DNA from: Prorocentrum cordatum
Lineage: Eukaryota; Sar; Dinophyceae; Prorocentrales; Prorocentraceae
Assembly (NCBI GenBank): GCA_963575745.1
Contig: CAUYUJ010018048.1
Coordinates: 472,300 to 536,299, forward strand
Direction: 5' to 3'
Length of the DNA stretch: 64,000 nucleotides
The position numbers and the translations under genes are program-made. The notes beneath the pieces were generated by a model, which worked only from the letters and a program-made list of their open reading frames with translations, was not told where the DNA came from and did no database searches. This document shows, piece by piece, positions 40,740-51,269 of this stretch; the stretch's first letter is position 1, and each line of letters begins with the position of its first letter.

Positions 40740-40835
40740 TCTTGGCCCTTGTCGCCGGCCAGGTGCCCTAGGATGAGGCTTCCGCCTGGACGTCCGAGGT
40801 CCTTGCGCCCTTGCCGAGCATCCCGAGGCTCGTGT
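40740..40835 (+). repeat. famF, copy 4
   Basis: GTCCGAGGTCCTTGCGCCCT, TGCCGAGCATCCCGAGG. Confidence 0.55.
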
Positions 40836-40892
40836 CGCTCAGGACGCATTCTCCAGGGAGGTCAAGTTCAGCATCGGTTCAATCGAAGACAG

Positions 40893-41050
40893 AAGAGGTC
40901 CCAGACGCCCCCAAGAGGCCCACAAGAGACCCCAAAACGTCCCCAGAGACCCCCAAGATGCACCCCACGAGGCTCGAGAGGCCCCCAACATGCCCCCAGG
41001 AGGCCCACAACGACCCCAAGAGACCCCAAGAAGTTCAGTATCGGTCCTTG
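40893..41050 (-). repeat. Inverted CTTGGGG minisatellite
   Basis: CCCCCAAGAGGCCCACAAGA-type units, the reverse complement of the repeat in the 36-37 kb blocks. 41060-41330 is AT-rich DNA without features. Confidence 0.8.
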
Positions 41051-41408
41051 TATGTCCATGGTCGGAGACAAGTCAAATCTGGCAGAAGCCAATTGCGTTT
41101 CCGTGTAATGTTGCTTGCCCAATCCAGCTTATTTCGGAACATGGGGCTCAATGTGTTGCGGGCAACGTAATCGGGGTTTAACATTGAACTGCATGTGGGA
41201 TAGTCGGGTTTACTTGCTTCTTAATCGAGCCTACTAGCCTTTATTCGTTCATACGAAGTTGGACTTGCGGAGATCAGGCCATATTAACGTGTATTCAGAG
41301 ATATCTATGCGAATCTTGATTTAATCGTGGAAGCCAGGGCGAGTCGAGGGTCAGCATCGGGAAGGCTACGACAGGGTCCAGAGAGTTCTAGAACGCTCTC
41401 AGAGCGCT

Positions 41409-41855
41409 TTGGAGCGCTTTGGAATGGCCGCGGCGCCCGATGCATCCTCCAAAGCCGTCGAGTCCCAGAGATCCTCGACTCATTCTTGCCCGACGTCCTT
41501 TGCCCTGGCCTCGTCCTTCAGCATGGAGTCGGTGAGCCCTCACCGCCCCGCCCCGCCCTCACCTCGCCTCAGGCGGGAAGCACCTCCGTACCGGATCCAC
41601 GGCCTCGCGGGCCGGGCTCTGTGGCCGCGGCCCCGGGGATGCCCCGGGCGTTTTTGTTCGCGGGTGCCCCCCGGGCGGAACGCCTCCGTGCGTCTGCGTA
41701 CCCGCGGGATCGTGCCCCGCAGTCCAGTTCGCGAGGGCGAGGGTGCGGGTGCGGATGTGTTCGCCGTTCGTGGTATCACTTTCTGCGCGACGCTGGCCGC
41801 GAGGAAGAGCTGGGACTTCACGTCGGGCCTCGCGTGCTTCGGCTCTGGCGGCTGA
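41409..41855 (+). CDS. Hypothetical ORF, doubtful
   Basis: 148-codon plus frame, Pro/Arg/Ser-rich, ending REGEGAGADVFAVRGITFCA, TLAARKSWDFTSGLACFGSG and TGA. The last 45 residues look more protein-like than the rest. The minus strand is also open. No domain. Confidence 0.2.
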   Translation: MERFGMAAAPDASSKAVESQRSSTHSCPTSFALASSFSMESVSPHRPAPPSPRLRREAPPYRIHGLAGRALWPRPRGCPGRFCSRVPPGRNASVRLRTRGIVPRSPVREGEGAGADVFAVRGITFCATLAARKSWDFTSGLACFGSGG

Positions 41856-43130
41856 GGACGGGAGGGGGCGTTGGCTCGGCACGAAGATCGTTGTAGTCTT
41901 TTTTGATGGATCTGTGTTGTTCGGCTAACCTGGGCATCCTCTCGTTGTAACGGCGAAGTCGTTGTGAAAGAATCACGACGGGAGGATGTCTGGGAAGGTG
42001 CGAGGTTCGTTTTTGTTGAACGTCGTTTGTTGACCCGCCCCGCCCTCTACGGTCCGCCCGCCCGACCCGCCCCACTGGCGCGTTCGGGCCTGCCCGCCTC
42101 CCGGAGGGGGCACGCTCAAGCACGAAACGTCATCTGATGATTTCGTTTGTGAAGGAGTGAATGTTCTCCTGTGCAAAGAAAGCGGCGTCACCCAGTCTTC
42201 TTGAGTTTCTCTTGAGGCTCTATTTAGACGATATTGTGGCGCTCTTCGGGGTCTTCGGGGCCGTGTTGGAGCACATCGGGCCCCCTCCTTTTCGGGAGGT
42301 CCCCAGAGGCCTTTGGATGTCTCCAGACGTCCCCGGAGGCCTCTATCCGTCCTCTTGTCCGGAGGCCTTCGGAGTTCCAAAAAGGGGCCGCAAACGTAGG
42401 ACACTTCAGGCGGCGAGGTCGAACGAGCGCTGTGGAGTGCCCTTGCCGTCAGCTTGGCTGCTGGGGAGTCCTCTCCCTCGTGGTGGCGGAGGAGGTTCGG
42501 TTGCGCAACCCGCTGGGACAGGGGCATGGTCCCCCACGATCCTCTAGACTCTACAGCCTCGGACAGTTTTTCTCCCAACGCCGTCACGCACGCCCAACAG
42601 CGTTGAGGGAATGTCCACACCCATGCCGCCCGCAATTTTGTAGCGAAATCGTGTTACATGTGGGTCAAAGTGAGTATGCATGGCACCGTAGTACTTCAGT
42701 TTGTACGCGTCCACCACGACTTGATCCATTCAGTGTCGAAAAAACATGACACATACCACTGTGTGTTGGAACTGCATGGCGACCATAACGGATGTTACCC
42801 AACAGACATTCGATGTTTTTTTGTGCAGTCTGCCAGTTCGAATCACCACAGCAAGTCGTGATGACGGCTCAGGCAAATTTCGACTACCAAACCTTGCCAA
42901 ACCAGGGGACAAACCTTGCCAAACCGGGGGACAAACCAGACAACTTTTGAGGATGTCTCAGGTGGTGCGCACGGCCAAACCAAGCCAAACCAGGCGCCAA
43001 ACAGGGCAGATTTTAAGAACGTCCCAGGCAGAATGGCCCAAACTAGGCTCCATCCACTACCCTCATAAGTTGCAATGAAAGGAGTGGATCGCCCCAGTGC
43101 ACCCACTGCAGGCGGAAGCCCGTTTAGAAT
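41856..43130. other. Unassigned, with short repeats
   Basis: 42240-42370 carries TTCGGGG and GGAGGCCTT-type minisatellite units. 42885-42985 has three AAACCTTGCCAAACC(A/G)GG units. Open frames on both strands without domains. Confidence 0.35.
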
Positions 43131-43544
43131 TTTATGGGGGGCGGCGCTTGGACCGCGCGCCCGCTGATACGGATGGGGTCGGGCATAGAAGCCTTCATTT
43201 GTCTTTCGGGCGTTGTTGGGGCCTTGGTGTGGCGTTCGGAGACATACCTCCACGCCTGTAGATGCCTTTTCGATGCTTGTGGGGATCTCGTGGGAAGCTT
43301 CTGGAGCCTCTTTAGGGCAACTTTTTGCAATCAATCCTCGATCCCTCCTCGTTCATTGGCCCCCCCCGCCCCCGTTGCCGTGCGCTGGTCGGCCTCGCGG
43401 GCCCCGAGGAATTCGCACTGCGTGCTCGTGCCCCGCGCGCGCCGCGGGCTTGCGCCGGCTGAGTGGGCAGCCGCCGTGCGACGCGGCGCGCGGCGCCGTG
43501 CAGGGGCGCCGAGAAACAGGGGCACCTGGCGGTCGTGGTCGTGG

Positions 43545-43600
43545 CACCACCTCGGTCGTCGTGGTGGTGGTGGTGGTCGTCGTCGAAGTCGCCGTCGCCA
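43545..43600 (+). repeat. (GTGGTC)n tract
   Basis: GTCGTCGTGGTGGTGGTGG tract, followed by GTCGCC units. 43855-43905 is a separate CGCGCACGCGCAC tract that could adopt Z-DNA. Confidence 0.85.
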
Positions 43601-44263
43601 TCGCCTCGGTTCGGAGGGCCTCGGTGTGTACACCACGTTGCTGGGCCGGTCGAGGTGCCAGGAAGTTCGGCGAGGGGATTCGGGTTGTAGGCGCTCCAGC
43701 GTTCCACAGGTCGGGAAGCTGGGGCGTCGATACACTGAGCTCCTCGGTCGACGTCCTTGATACACTGCGACGCTGCGGCGACGACTTGGAGTATACGTCG
43801 AGCCACTCCCAGCGTTTTCGTTTATTCCTGAAGGTTCCCTGCCTCGGGTTGCGCATGCACACGCGGGAGCGCACGCGCACGCGCACGCGCACACGCGCCC
43901 ACGCACTCGTACTACTTAGCAATCTTTCGTGTAGGCCTGTATTGTTTTGCGATGGCCGACTTTCGTGCTTCATATTCCTGGCCGTGAGATGCGCCGAGAG
44001 TTTGCCCTCCGCTTCTGCTTTCGCGTTGCGGCGGGCGCCGGCTTGTGTTTCTTCCTACTAAAACTGCCATCGGGGGGAGTTTCGAAAACCTCGGACTTTG
44101 ATGTTCGAGGTTTTCGGCTTTGGGACGTTTTCGTCGTCTCTCGGCAGTTTTCCAGCTTCGGGGTGCTCTCCAGCAGATGCGCATCGCAGAAGGCGTTCCG
44201 CGGGCGCCAGAATTTTCCTGAACTGTCGCCAGGGAGCCGAGTTATGACCCGAGAACCGAGCGG

Positions 44264-44277
44264 CAATGTTAGGGGGG
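44264..44277 (+). repeat. famC copy 4, left fragment
   Basis: GCAATGTTAGGGGG directly before the copia LTR. Together with 55762-55925 it makes a famC copy. The last five G are the target-site duplication. Confidence 0.7.
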
Positions 44278-44518
44278 TAGTTATGAATTTATCAAAGCCC
44301 TCGAAGTCTCTGACGGCACTAAGAAAGATAAGAGCGAATAACATCTGGATGTTTTCACACCGCTGCGCTGGTGACTCAAGGGCCCTGCCAAGGTTCTGGG
44401 CCAAAAGACAGTACGGTCGGAGGCTGCTCTTCGTGTCCCGCTCGTGCTTATAATGTTGTGCACGCTCTGCTACTCTCTTGCTATGCTGTCTACATAGATG
44501 TACAGCGTATATCTCACA
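44278..44518 (-). repeat. 3' LTR
   Basis: Read on the minus strand it starts TGTGAGATATACGCTGTACA and ends CTTCGAGGGC, then TTTGATAAATTCATAACTA. It contains CATTATAAGCACGAGCGGG as a TATA-like site. The sequence just before it (CCCCTCGACGGG) is a poor polypurine tract. Confidence 0.85.
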
Positions 44519-44689
44519 CCCGTCGAGGGGTAAACGAAACTGCGGGAAACGACAGTCCCTAGGTATGAAGCGTGAAACCGAAATTCCACTTATATGAAAC
44601 GCAAGAACTGTTGCTAGCGAAGCACAGAACACTAAACAACATCGCGCTGGGTGTGGCTTCATTCACGTGAAGCTCGTCTTGGCGTCATC

Positions 44690-45150
44690 CCTTGGTGACT
44701 TCATTTTGTCGTACAGCTTCTGGGTTCCTCCATCTCTATGGTGATCTCGCCTGCTCTCTTAAACCCCTGCGTTTTGTGGCAGAACCGCCACTGGTCGCCC
44801 ATCAAACAGTAGGTAACTATACTCTGGACTCCGATCGTCCCTGCCGAATCTTCTGGTATTTGTTGTCGCGTTTCTTGTTGTTGCTGACCGTCTCCTTCGC
44901 CACGGTCTTCTCGAACTTGTCGCTGGATTCCGTCTTGATCGGGATCGGAGTAGTGCCCTGTTGGTCCACAAGCTTCTGTAGCAAGTAGTAGGTCACTGGC
45001 ATGGCCACCAGCATACCCATCATCATGAATAATAATGCGTCCATGGCACCTCCAGAAAACCACAAACACTTGACTGCCTCGTCGAAGTAGTACCTGTACT
45101 CGGTGTTGTAGCCGTCCTCTGTTTACGTAGCCACTGACTTGCAACAGCAT
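44690..45150 (-). pseudogene. copia 3' reading frame with membrane helix
   Basis: One minus frame reads NTEYRYYFDEAVKCLWFSGG and continues AMDALLFMMMGMLVAMPVTY, then YLLQKLVDQQGTTPIPIKTE and a Lys-rich tail to a stop at 44817. AMDALLFMMMGMLVAMPVTYYLL would span a membrane once. It lies between RNase H and the 3' LTR, so it is either the C-terminal part of the polyprotein or a separate small product. No named family recognised; homology to an envelope protein cannot be claimed. Confidence 0.5.
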
Positions 45151-45202
45151 GTTGCAAAGACTGCCAACTGCATTCGCGGTGCCCTGGATGACCTCGTAGC
45201 CG

Positions 45203-45526
45203 ATGATGTCTCCAGTCTACGCTTCTCGATGTTCTCCTGCCTTCAGCCCTGGACCTCAACCTACTGACTCTCATTTTCAACCGTTCAACCTCCACCGTCA
45301 ACCTCCCGACTCCCCAAATCCACCACCAGCTATCGACAATCAACCTTCCACCTCCAGCCTTCGACCTCCACCTACCGGCTCCCATTCTCAACCATTCGGC
45401 CTCCACAGCCCACCTTCCGACCCCCAATATCCACCAGCTATCGACATCCAATCTTCCACCTCCAACCTTCGACCTCCACCTACCGACCCCCGGGAGCCGA
45501 CCATGGGAACCCGAGCTCTCGACTAA
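45203..45526 (+). CDS. Pro-rich repeat ORF, possible LINE ORF1
   Basis: 107 codons, mainly Pro, Ser, Gln and Asn, made of two tandem units of about 110 bp (unit starts CCTACTGACTCTCATTTTCA at 45258 and CCTACCGGCTCCCATTCTCA at 45370), plus a partial third. No RNA-binding domain or zinc knuckle. It could equally be non-coding minisatellite of the copia 3' region. Confidence 0.3.
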   Translation: MMSPVYASRCSPAFSPGPQPTDSHFQPFNLHRQPPDSPNPPPAIDNQPSTSSLRPPPTGSHSQPFGLHSPPSDPQYPPAIDIQSSTSNLRPPPTDPREPTMGTRALD

Positions 45527-45544
45527 TGCGATGCCGGTTGCCGA

Positions 45545-46250
45545 TGCGACGTCTGAAAATACGTTCGTGGATTGACATCTGGAGATAGAGTAACAGAACT
45601 GTGCAACGAACTCGATGGATTGGATTGGTGGGACGCCGTTACGTTAAACGAGACATGGAGGACCGAATGCGACGAGTTTTGGACAACCGATGGTGGTCAT
45701 GCTTTCTTGGGATCTGGATTCAAAGACTACCAGCGTGGAGTGGCTATCATACTACACAATAGGTGGGTCAAGTAAGTTGTTGCCTTGAACCCCATCCACG
45801 AAAGGATCGCTGATGTATATATATATATATATATGCGAGGACCAATGAAGCTTCGCATTGTGAGTGCGTATTTTTTACACGGCGGGTACGCAGACGAGCA
45901 CGTTCAATCAATGTACGACACACTACATCAGATCTGCCAAGAGGCACACGCGGCACGCATGATGGCAGTAATCGGTGCGGATTGCAACGCACGCGTTGGC
46001 CAGCGTTCGCCGGACGATGCTTGACGTACTCCTGGGGCAGCACGGGTCAATATTTATGAGCGTACGCGGGCAGTGGTTGAAGTAGTGGGCCACAACCCGA
46101 CAGCTCCGGCTAGCAAGTACAGTTTTCCATAAACGTCGGAACCAGCTGGTCACATACACATCGCCTCAGAAGGTGGACCAGCAAATCGATTCTTTTCTGG
46201 TGAACAACAGATTTCGGCGAATGGTCAAATACTGAGCCGGCCTGCGAAAT
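45545..46250 (+). pseudogene. Nested LINE: EEP endonuclease
   Basis: Starts NVRGLTSGDRVTELCNEL-like at 45550, with the catalytic Glu in TLNETWR (about 45640), then AFLGSGFKDYQRGVAIILHN. After an (AT)n tract at 45811-45832 it goes on with KLRIVSAYFLHGGYADEHVQ and MAVIGADCNARVG (the GDFN-type motif, here GADCN). A stop at 46022 and frame changes break it. The (AT)n run probably expanded within the frame. Confidence 0.75.
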
Positions 46251-46724
46251 TGCGGATGTCTTGTGTCGTCAGCACGAACCGTCAACAGCCGAATACGAGC
46301 AACACCCAACAACGACGCCAGCAACAATCGCGACCAGCATGGCCTCCTACCGACACGACGCACTATCGGCAAGCCCTTTTTGACAAGCTCGACGTGCTAT
46401 TCCAAGATACGAAACTTTATCTACAGTGCGAGCGCATCGAATAATCAATCAGGGATGTGTTGGTATAGCTGCAGCCGCCGAGCACGAACCACCAGCGCAG
46501 CAGCCACCAAACAAACGACGCGGTTTCACAGCTATTCCGACAGAAACGTGACACGCCCACCCACGAGACAGCGGTACGAAACCAGCTAAACAAACGCATC
46601 CTCAAAGAGATTTGGACCATCAGAAGAGCAGCCCGCCAGGCCACGATGGGACGCATCTTGTCAGAATGCAAAGACCTACGGCGCATTAGCGTGACCAAAT
46701 GCGATTAAAAACGCACATGTATCA

Positions 46725-47840
46725 AAAGCGTGACGGACAAGACTGGACAGACATGGCACGACCGACAATCCATAGTTGACCTGTGTGCGACCTTCTACGA
46801 GGAACTATACAACGACATAGCTTGCACAGACAACTCCGGCAGCCAATCTCCCAATAACACCTCGCGGCAAGACGCCATCCCACGGTTCACGCGCGATGAA
46901 CTTGAGAGAGCCTTGCGCCACCTGCGGACAGACAGAGCTGCCGACGTCTCTGGGCGTTCTGCTGAAATGCTGCAGTCTGGCGGGCGGCCGCTTCGTCCCG
47001 TGCTCCTAGGTATGTACAACATTATTATCCTGCAGTGCTCACCGACACTGACCAACTGGCGGCACACAGGGATTAAAGTCCTTCACAAAAGCGGAGACCC
47101 GCAACAGCGAAAGAACTACCGACCAATCGCGAGCATCCCGGTGTTGTACAAATTACTCCCACAGCTCATCTACAACCGATTACAGCCACCAGGCCCGCTT
47201 CCGACCCCACCGTAGCACGACTGACCACTTGTTCACGACAGCAATATTGCAGGAAATTGCAGACGAATGACAAATCCCCGTATGGTCGGCAGCCGTCGAC
47301 TTCAAGAAAGCGTTTGACAGCATCACGCACGCGAGCATTTGGAGGGCACTTGCCGAGCAAAATACGCCCACGTCGTACATCGCATTGCGGTCAAAACTTT
47401 ATCGGGAGCATACAGACTCACTGCGCGCAGACCGCCAGAGCAGACGATTGAACGTCTCACGAGGCACGAAACCGGGCGACCCCTCTCAGCTCTCTACTCT
47501 TCAACAGCGTGTCCGAGAGCATCATGCGACGAGCAAGGACGAAATTGGCAACGAGAGATTTCGGAATCAAGCTCCAACTGCGCGCTAACGACCGGCTCAC
47601 CAACTTACGCTTCGCCGACGACATTATTATGTTCGCCTGGTGTTTGAATCACATCACGCACATGCTTAATGACCTCATGCCGAAGCGGGGAAGGCGGGCC
47701 TGGAGCTTCACCCAGATAAAACAAATATTTGCACAACGGCAACCGACCACTGCGCGGCAAGCATGCTCCAGTCAACGTGCAAGTGTTCGGCATGGAGATC
47801 GAGATCACCCCACCTTACCGCGCAACCAAGTACCTCGGGT
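46725..47840 (+). pseudogene. Nested LINE: reverse transcriptase
   Basis: FTRDELERALRHLRTDRAAD (RT motif 0/1 region), TGIKVLHKSGDPQQRKNYRP (motif 2), QAGFRPHRSTTDHLF near 47190, AVDFKKAFDS at 47294-47322 with the first catalytic Asp, and LRFADDIIMFAW at 47606-47641 with the paired Asp. A TGA at 47268-47270 replaces an expected sense codon and at least two frame changes occur. RT motif order is complete. Confidence 0.8.
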
Positions 47841-48636
47841 GACAGCTGCGAAACTCTGCACCCCATGCGGCCGAAGTAGAACACCGCATTGCCACGGCGT
47901 GGCGGAAATTCCACGCCTTGAAACAGGTACTAACTGGGCCCACATATTCACAATCCGACCGACTACGCCTCTTCAGCGGAACTATCACACCTGCTAGTCT
48001 GTACGGTTGCGAAGTTTGGGCGCTAACAGCTGAATTGGCAAACCGACTCCAGCGAACACGGCGACAAATGCTTCGTAGGATCGCACGAGCACCGAGGCGT
48101 AGATCCACGCATGCCATTGCACATGTAACGCAGCAACCACCCGGGAACCAGACAAGCAGCCAAAACGACCACCAGAACCTCGACAGCGACGGCGATGACG
48201 ATGGCCACGACGTGGACAGCGCGCAGCCAGAACCTACACCACCAGCAGATGATGAGGAAGAAACGGCCGAATCAGTGGAACTTTGGGTAGAATGGCTTAA
48301 GAGGGCGACACAAGCAACCGAAGTTACACTAACCAGACTACGCATCAACAGGTGGGCGCCCGCCGTGCGCCGGCGAAAATGGCAGTGGATGCAGAAGCTG
48401 AGTGCTACAGGCGAGCGGGGGTGGGCGCGGCGAGCGATCCAGTGGAGCCCGCGACTCGAATTAGTCTACGCGGCGCAGCGCAAGGCTGGACGGCCCCAAA
48501 CCAGATGGGCCGGCGACATAAGGAACTATATTGGGCGCGCTTAGGGGCGGGAGGTTGAGATTGCGGATATTCCACAGATGGCATCAATTGCAGATTGGGA
48601 TACACTGGAATCCGGTTTCGTCCGACACCGCGACTG
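47840..48636 (+). pseudogene. Nested LINE: ORF2 C-terminal part
   Basis: After a TGA in KYLG-QLRNSAPHAAEVEHR (47840-47842) the frame runs about 230 codons: GTITPASLYGCEVWALTAEL, an acidic linker, RRRKWQWMQKLSATGERGWA, KAGRPQTRWAGDIRNYIGRA, a TAG at 48542, then REVEIADIPQMASIADWDTL, ESGFVRHRD and TGA. The GRP..RW..DI and W..LE..F patterns are the usual LINE ORF2 ending, so the 3' end is complete. Confidence 0.75.
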
Positions 48637-48699
48637 AGCGGGCCAAGCGGACGGCGGATAGCTTCCGGTCCCCTTCTCCTCCTTGTCTCCTTCCTCTAA

Positions 48700-49400
48700 G
48701 GTGCCCCATGCTGTAGAGATCGCCGCGCTGAGCGGCGGTCCGGCGCCGCGCCCGCAGCGCCCTTGACGGCGCGCGCCCGCGGGGGTGTCGGTTTGTGTCT
48801 GTCTCGGCTGCCGCGCGGGTAGGGCCGCGTTGAAGCTGTAGCCGCCCAGCTCGAAGCATGTCCGCGAATGGTTGCCGCGGACATCTCGAAGCATGCCAAC
48901 TTCGCGAGTCCATCTTCGTATTGGCGCTCTGGAGAAAATCATTCCCAGTGCGTCTTCGTAGCTTGCGTCCCCTCTAGCAGTGCTGAATCTCGATGCCAGC
49001 GCGCTTGGCCTGGAAGTTGGCGATGCTTTCCTTCCTCGGCTGCGTCGCGCAGTGCCTGTGCATCGATCGCGAGTGCTGATTATCCTGCGTAGTGTGTGCT
49101 GGTGTCGTTGTTGATGTCCACGCTGTCGTAGATGAGTGCCGCCCAGAACCGCTTTGCGAACTCCAGTGCGCCCATCCCTGCTGCCGCCGTCTGAGATTCC
49201 GCATGAAGCGAGGATCTCGCTCTCCATGTGAGCTTGAAGGACTTTCCAACCAACGACGCTGAAATCCGAGTCCTCGCCGTTGAACTCTTTAGAATGACAC
49301 GCCATAATCGCGTAGCCTCCTTGACTAGGTCCGTCTTGCCGCACTCCCCACGCTGCGTCCGTCATTGCCACCGAAACTGTGTCATTGACCTTCTTGATCT
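48700..49400 (-). pseudogene. copia RNase H
   Basis: VNDTVSVAMTDAAWGVRQDG holds the first RNase H Asp (TDAAW, about 49360); SQGGYAIMACHSKEFNGEDS and FSVVGWKVLQAHMESEILAS follow in place of the family's W.S....V..S..AE motif. Further on the frame changes at least twice. The 3' side meets the nested LINE at about 48.65 kb. Confidence 0.75.
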
Positions 49401-50640
49401 TCGTGATCCTCTGTCCCGCGCCCGCATTCTGTAGAACCCGAGCGCCTTGTTAACCTCGTTCGCTGTCGCCGCTGTTGCCGCGGGAAGTTGCCCTTGGTGG
49501 ATACTGACCGATGCTGAGGTGTGTGGGCACGCTGGGAAAATGGCCACTGTGGCGCTCCTAACAATCCCCGAAGTTGACATATCTCCTTAGGGTTGAGTAG
49601 ACGGTCCGTGTCAGCCTTCTTCTGGTCGATCGTGATCGGCTTGAGGTTGGAGGCGCACGTGTGCATCTTGATGCTGATCTCGGTGCTGTTGGACTGTTTG
49701 TTGTCCCGGTGACTTGTCTGGTGTAGGTCCGATCCGCAATGCTCCATCTTGTCCTCCTCGATCCGCTTCCTAAACTTAAACTCGCTCTTGGCTGCCTCGA
49801 CGATAGCGCCGTAGTGTGTGCTGCTGGGCCGGCGATCGCTTCCACCATGCGTATCGTCCACGTACAGTAGAATAAAGCAGTCGTGGTTTCCATCTTTGTC
49901 GTAGCTCACGAATAGACACGGGTCCAGTGGATGTTGCTGGAGGCCGCTTGTTTTGAGGTCGCCAACTGCTCGTTTTCACCAACGTCGTGGTGCGTCCACC
50001 TGTCCGTGCATGGGCTTGATCAGTTTCATCAGCGCGCCCGGCTCGATGCCCATGAGGTCTGCTGCGTCTCGAGGCACTTTCGCGTAGAGTGCTTGCTCTT
50101 GGGGCCTCCTTTGAAGAAATGCTGTAGCCACGTCTGCGGTCCACAGTCTCCATCCGTTGTTCGCCGCCAGTTGCATAGGCAGCTGTCGTCCCAATCTCGA
50201 TGCTGTAGGTGATGCCGTTGGTACCTTGCCGTCGAGTGCGTCTGGGTCGTTGAAGCCCTGGAGTACTAGGCGTGCCTTGGCTCTTGGAGTGCCATCGTCG
50301 TTCTTGCCCCACTCCAGTGCCCACTTGGCCTCCGGGGCACGCATGGGATCTTCTTCTCCTGTCGGCTCGTGGAACTCCCGGACCTCATTGCCGAAGAACT
50401 CCTCGGGCCCTTGTCTTTTACCTTCCATGAACGCCGCTCTCTCGCGAGGTGTCATGCTCCTGGTGCTGACTTCGGCGTCAGCGTCGTTCAGCTTGGCGCC
50501 CTTGCCGTCGAACTCCCATCCAAACTGTAGGTCCTCGTCCTCGAGCATGAGTTGCACAGCCTCGAGCTCGTTGTCAGCGCTGTCGTCGCGCACTGGTTGG
50601 GCAACTGCTGTCGGGTCTGGTATCGGTGGTCCTCGGTAAA
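49400..50640 (-). pseudogene. copia reverse transcriptase (RVT_2 type)
   Basis: KARLVLQGFNDPD, TASPTASRLGRQLPMQLAAN, NGWRLWTADVATAFLQ with the first catalytic Asp near 50134, LYAKVPRDAADLMG and LMKLIKPMHGQVDAPRRW. After a frame change near 49.95 kb come CFILLYVDDTHGGSD with the YVDD box at about 49864-49853, then a linker toward LLNPKEICQLRGLLGAPQW. This is the copia RT order. Two or more frame changes. Confidence 0.9.
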
Positions 50641-50644
50641 CTCA

Positions 50645-51265
50645 CCCTCCAGGTCGGGTGAATATGGGAGCTTCAGCCGCGTCCAGGCGCCTGCGACCCT
50701 CCCTTAGTTTGGAGCTCGCCGTAGCAAACGTAGGTGCCTGTGTCGTCGCTCCTCAGGATGTCGACATTGTTGGGCTCAACGTCGCTGATGTTGGTGCCTG
50801 TGGTAGCGACTGCCTTGGAGTTGGTGGGGATGGTTGTGGTCGCTCGGATGGCGATGTCGTCTTGGTAGGTGGCGTAGTAGGCATTGGCTCCTGGCCCAGT
50901 TGACCTTTGCACGGTGGAGGCGCGTGCTCGGGCGCCTCTGCTGGCCCCATCGGCTCATTCTCCGAGGATTCAGCAATCCTGGAGGGGCTGGCGGCGACTG
51001 CGAGGCTGCCATCGATGACGAAGCCGCCGCTCCTGTCTCCTGTGGTTGCTTCCGTCGCGTTTGGTGCCGAAGCCGATGCCGATGGTGATCCTCTCTGCCT
51101 CTTTGATGGTGGCCCGTCTCCTGGTCCGTCGTCGTCGTCGCTCGTCACTGATGTCCATGTCCGAATCGCCTGGTGCGTCGAATGGCTGCTGATGCGAGCT
51201 GGCGTCGTGGAGCTGCGCGACCCCGGTCTTCTTTATGTTTCCCAGAGTCTCGAGTAGAACGCATT
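50645..51265 (-). pseudogene. copia integrase-RT linker
   Basis: Minus frame at 50753-51148: Ser/Pro/Ala/Thr-rich, of low complexity, with no domain. Such spacers are usual between integrase and RT in copia polyproteins. Confidence 0.5.
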
Positions 51266-51269
51266 CTTG

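Larger units (their letters stand above)
45203..48650 (+). mobile_element. LINE nested antisense in the copia element
   Basis: Carries an EEP endonuclease, a reverse transcriptase and the GRP..RW C-terminal end in one direction, opposite to the copia frames on either side. The 3' end lies soon after the TGA at 48634-48636, and copia RNase H sequence resumes by about 48.7-48.9 kb. The left edge is uncertain (45.15-45.55 kb). No poly(A) tail or target duplication could be made out. Confidence 0.75.

Noticed and set aside
44690-45150. Calling the membrane-helix frame an envelope gene
   Set aside because: Only one hydrophobic span is present, with no signal peptide, cleavage site or known family; the name would be unsupported.
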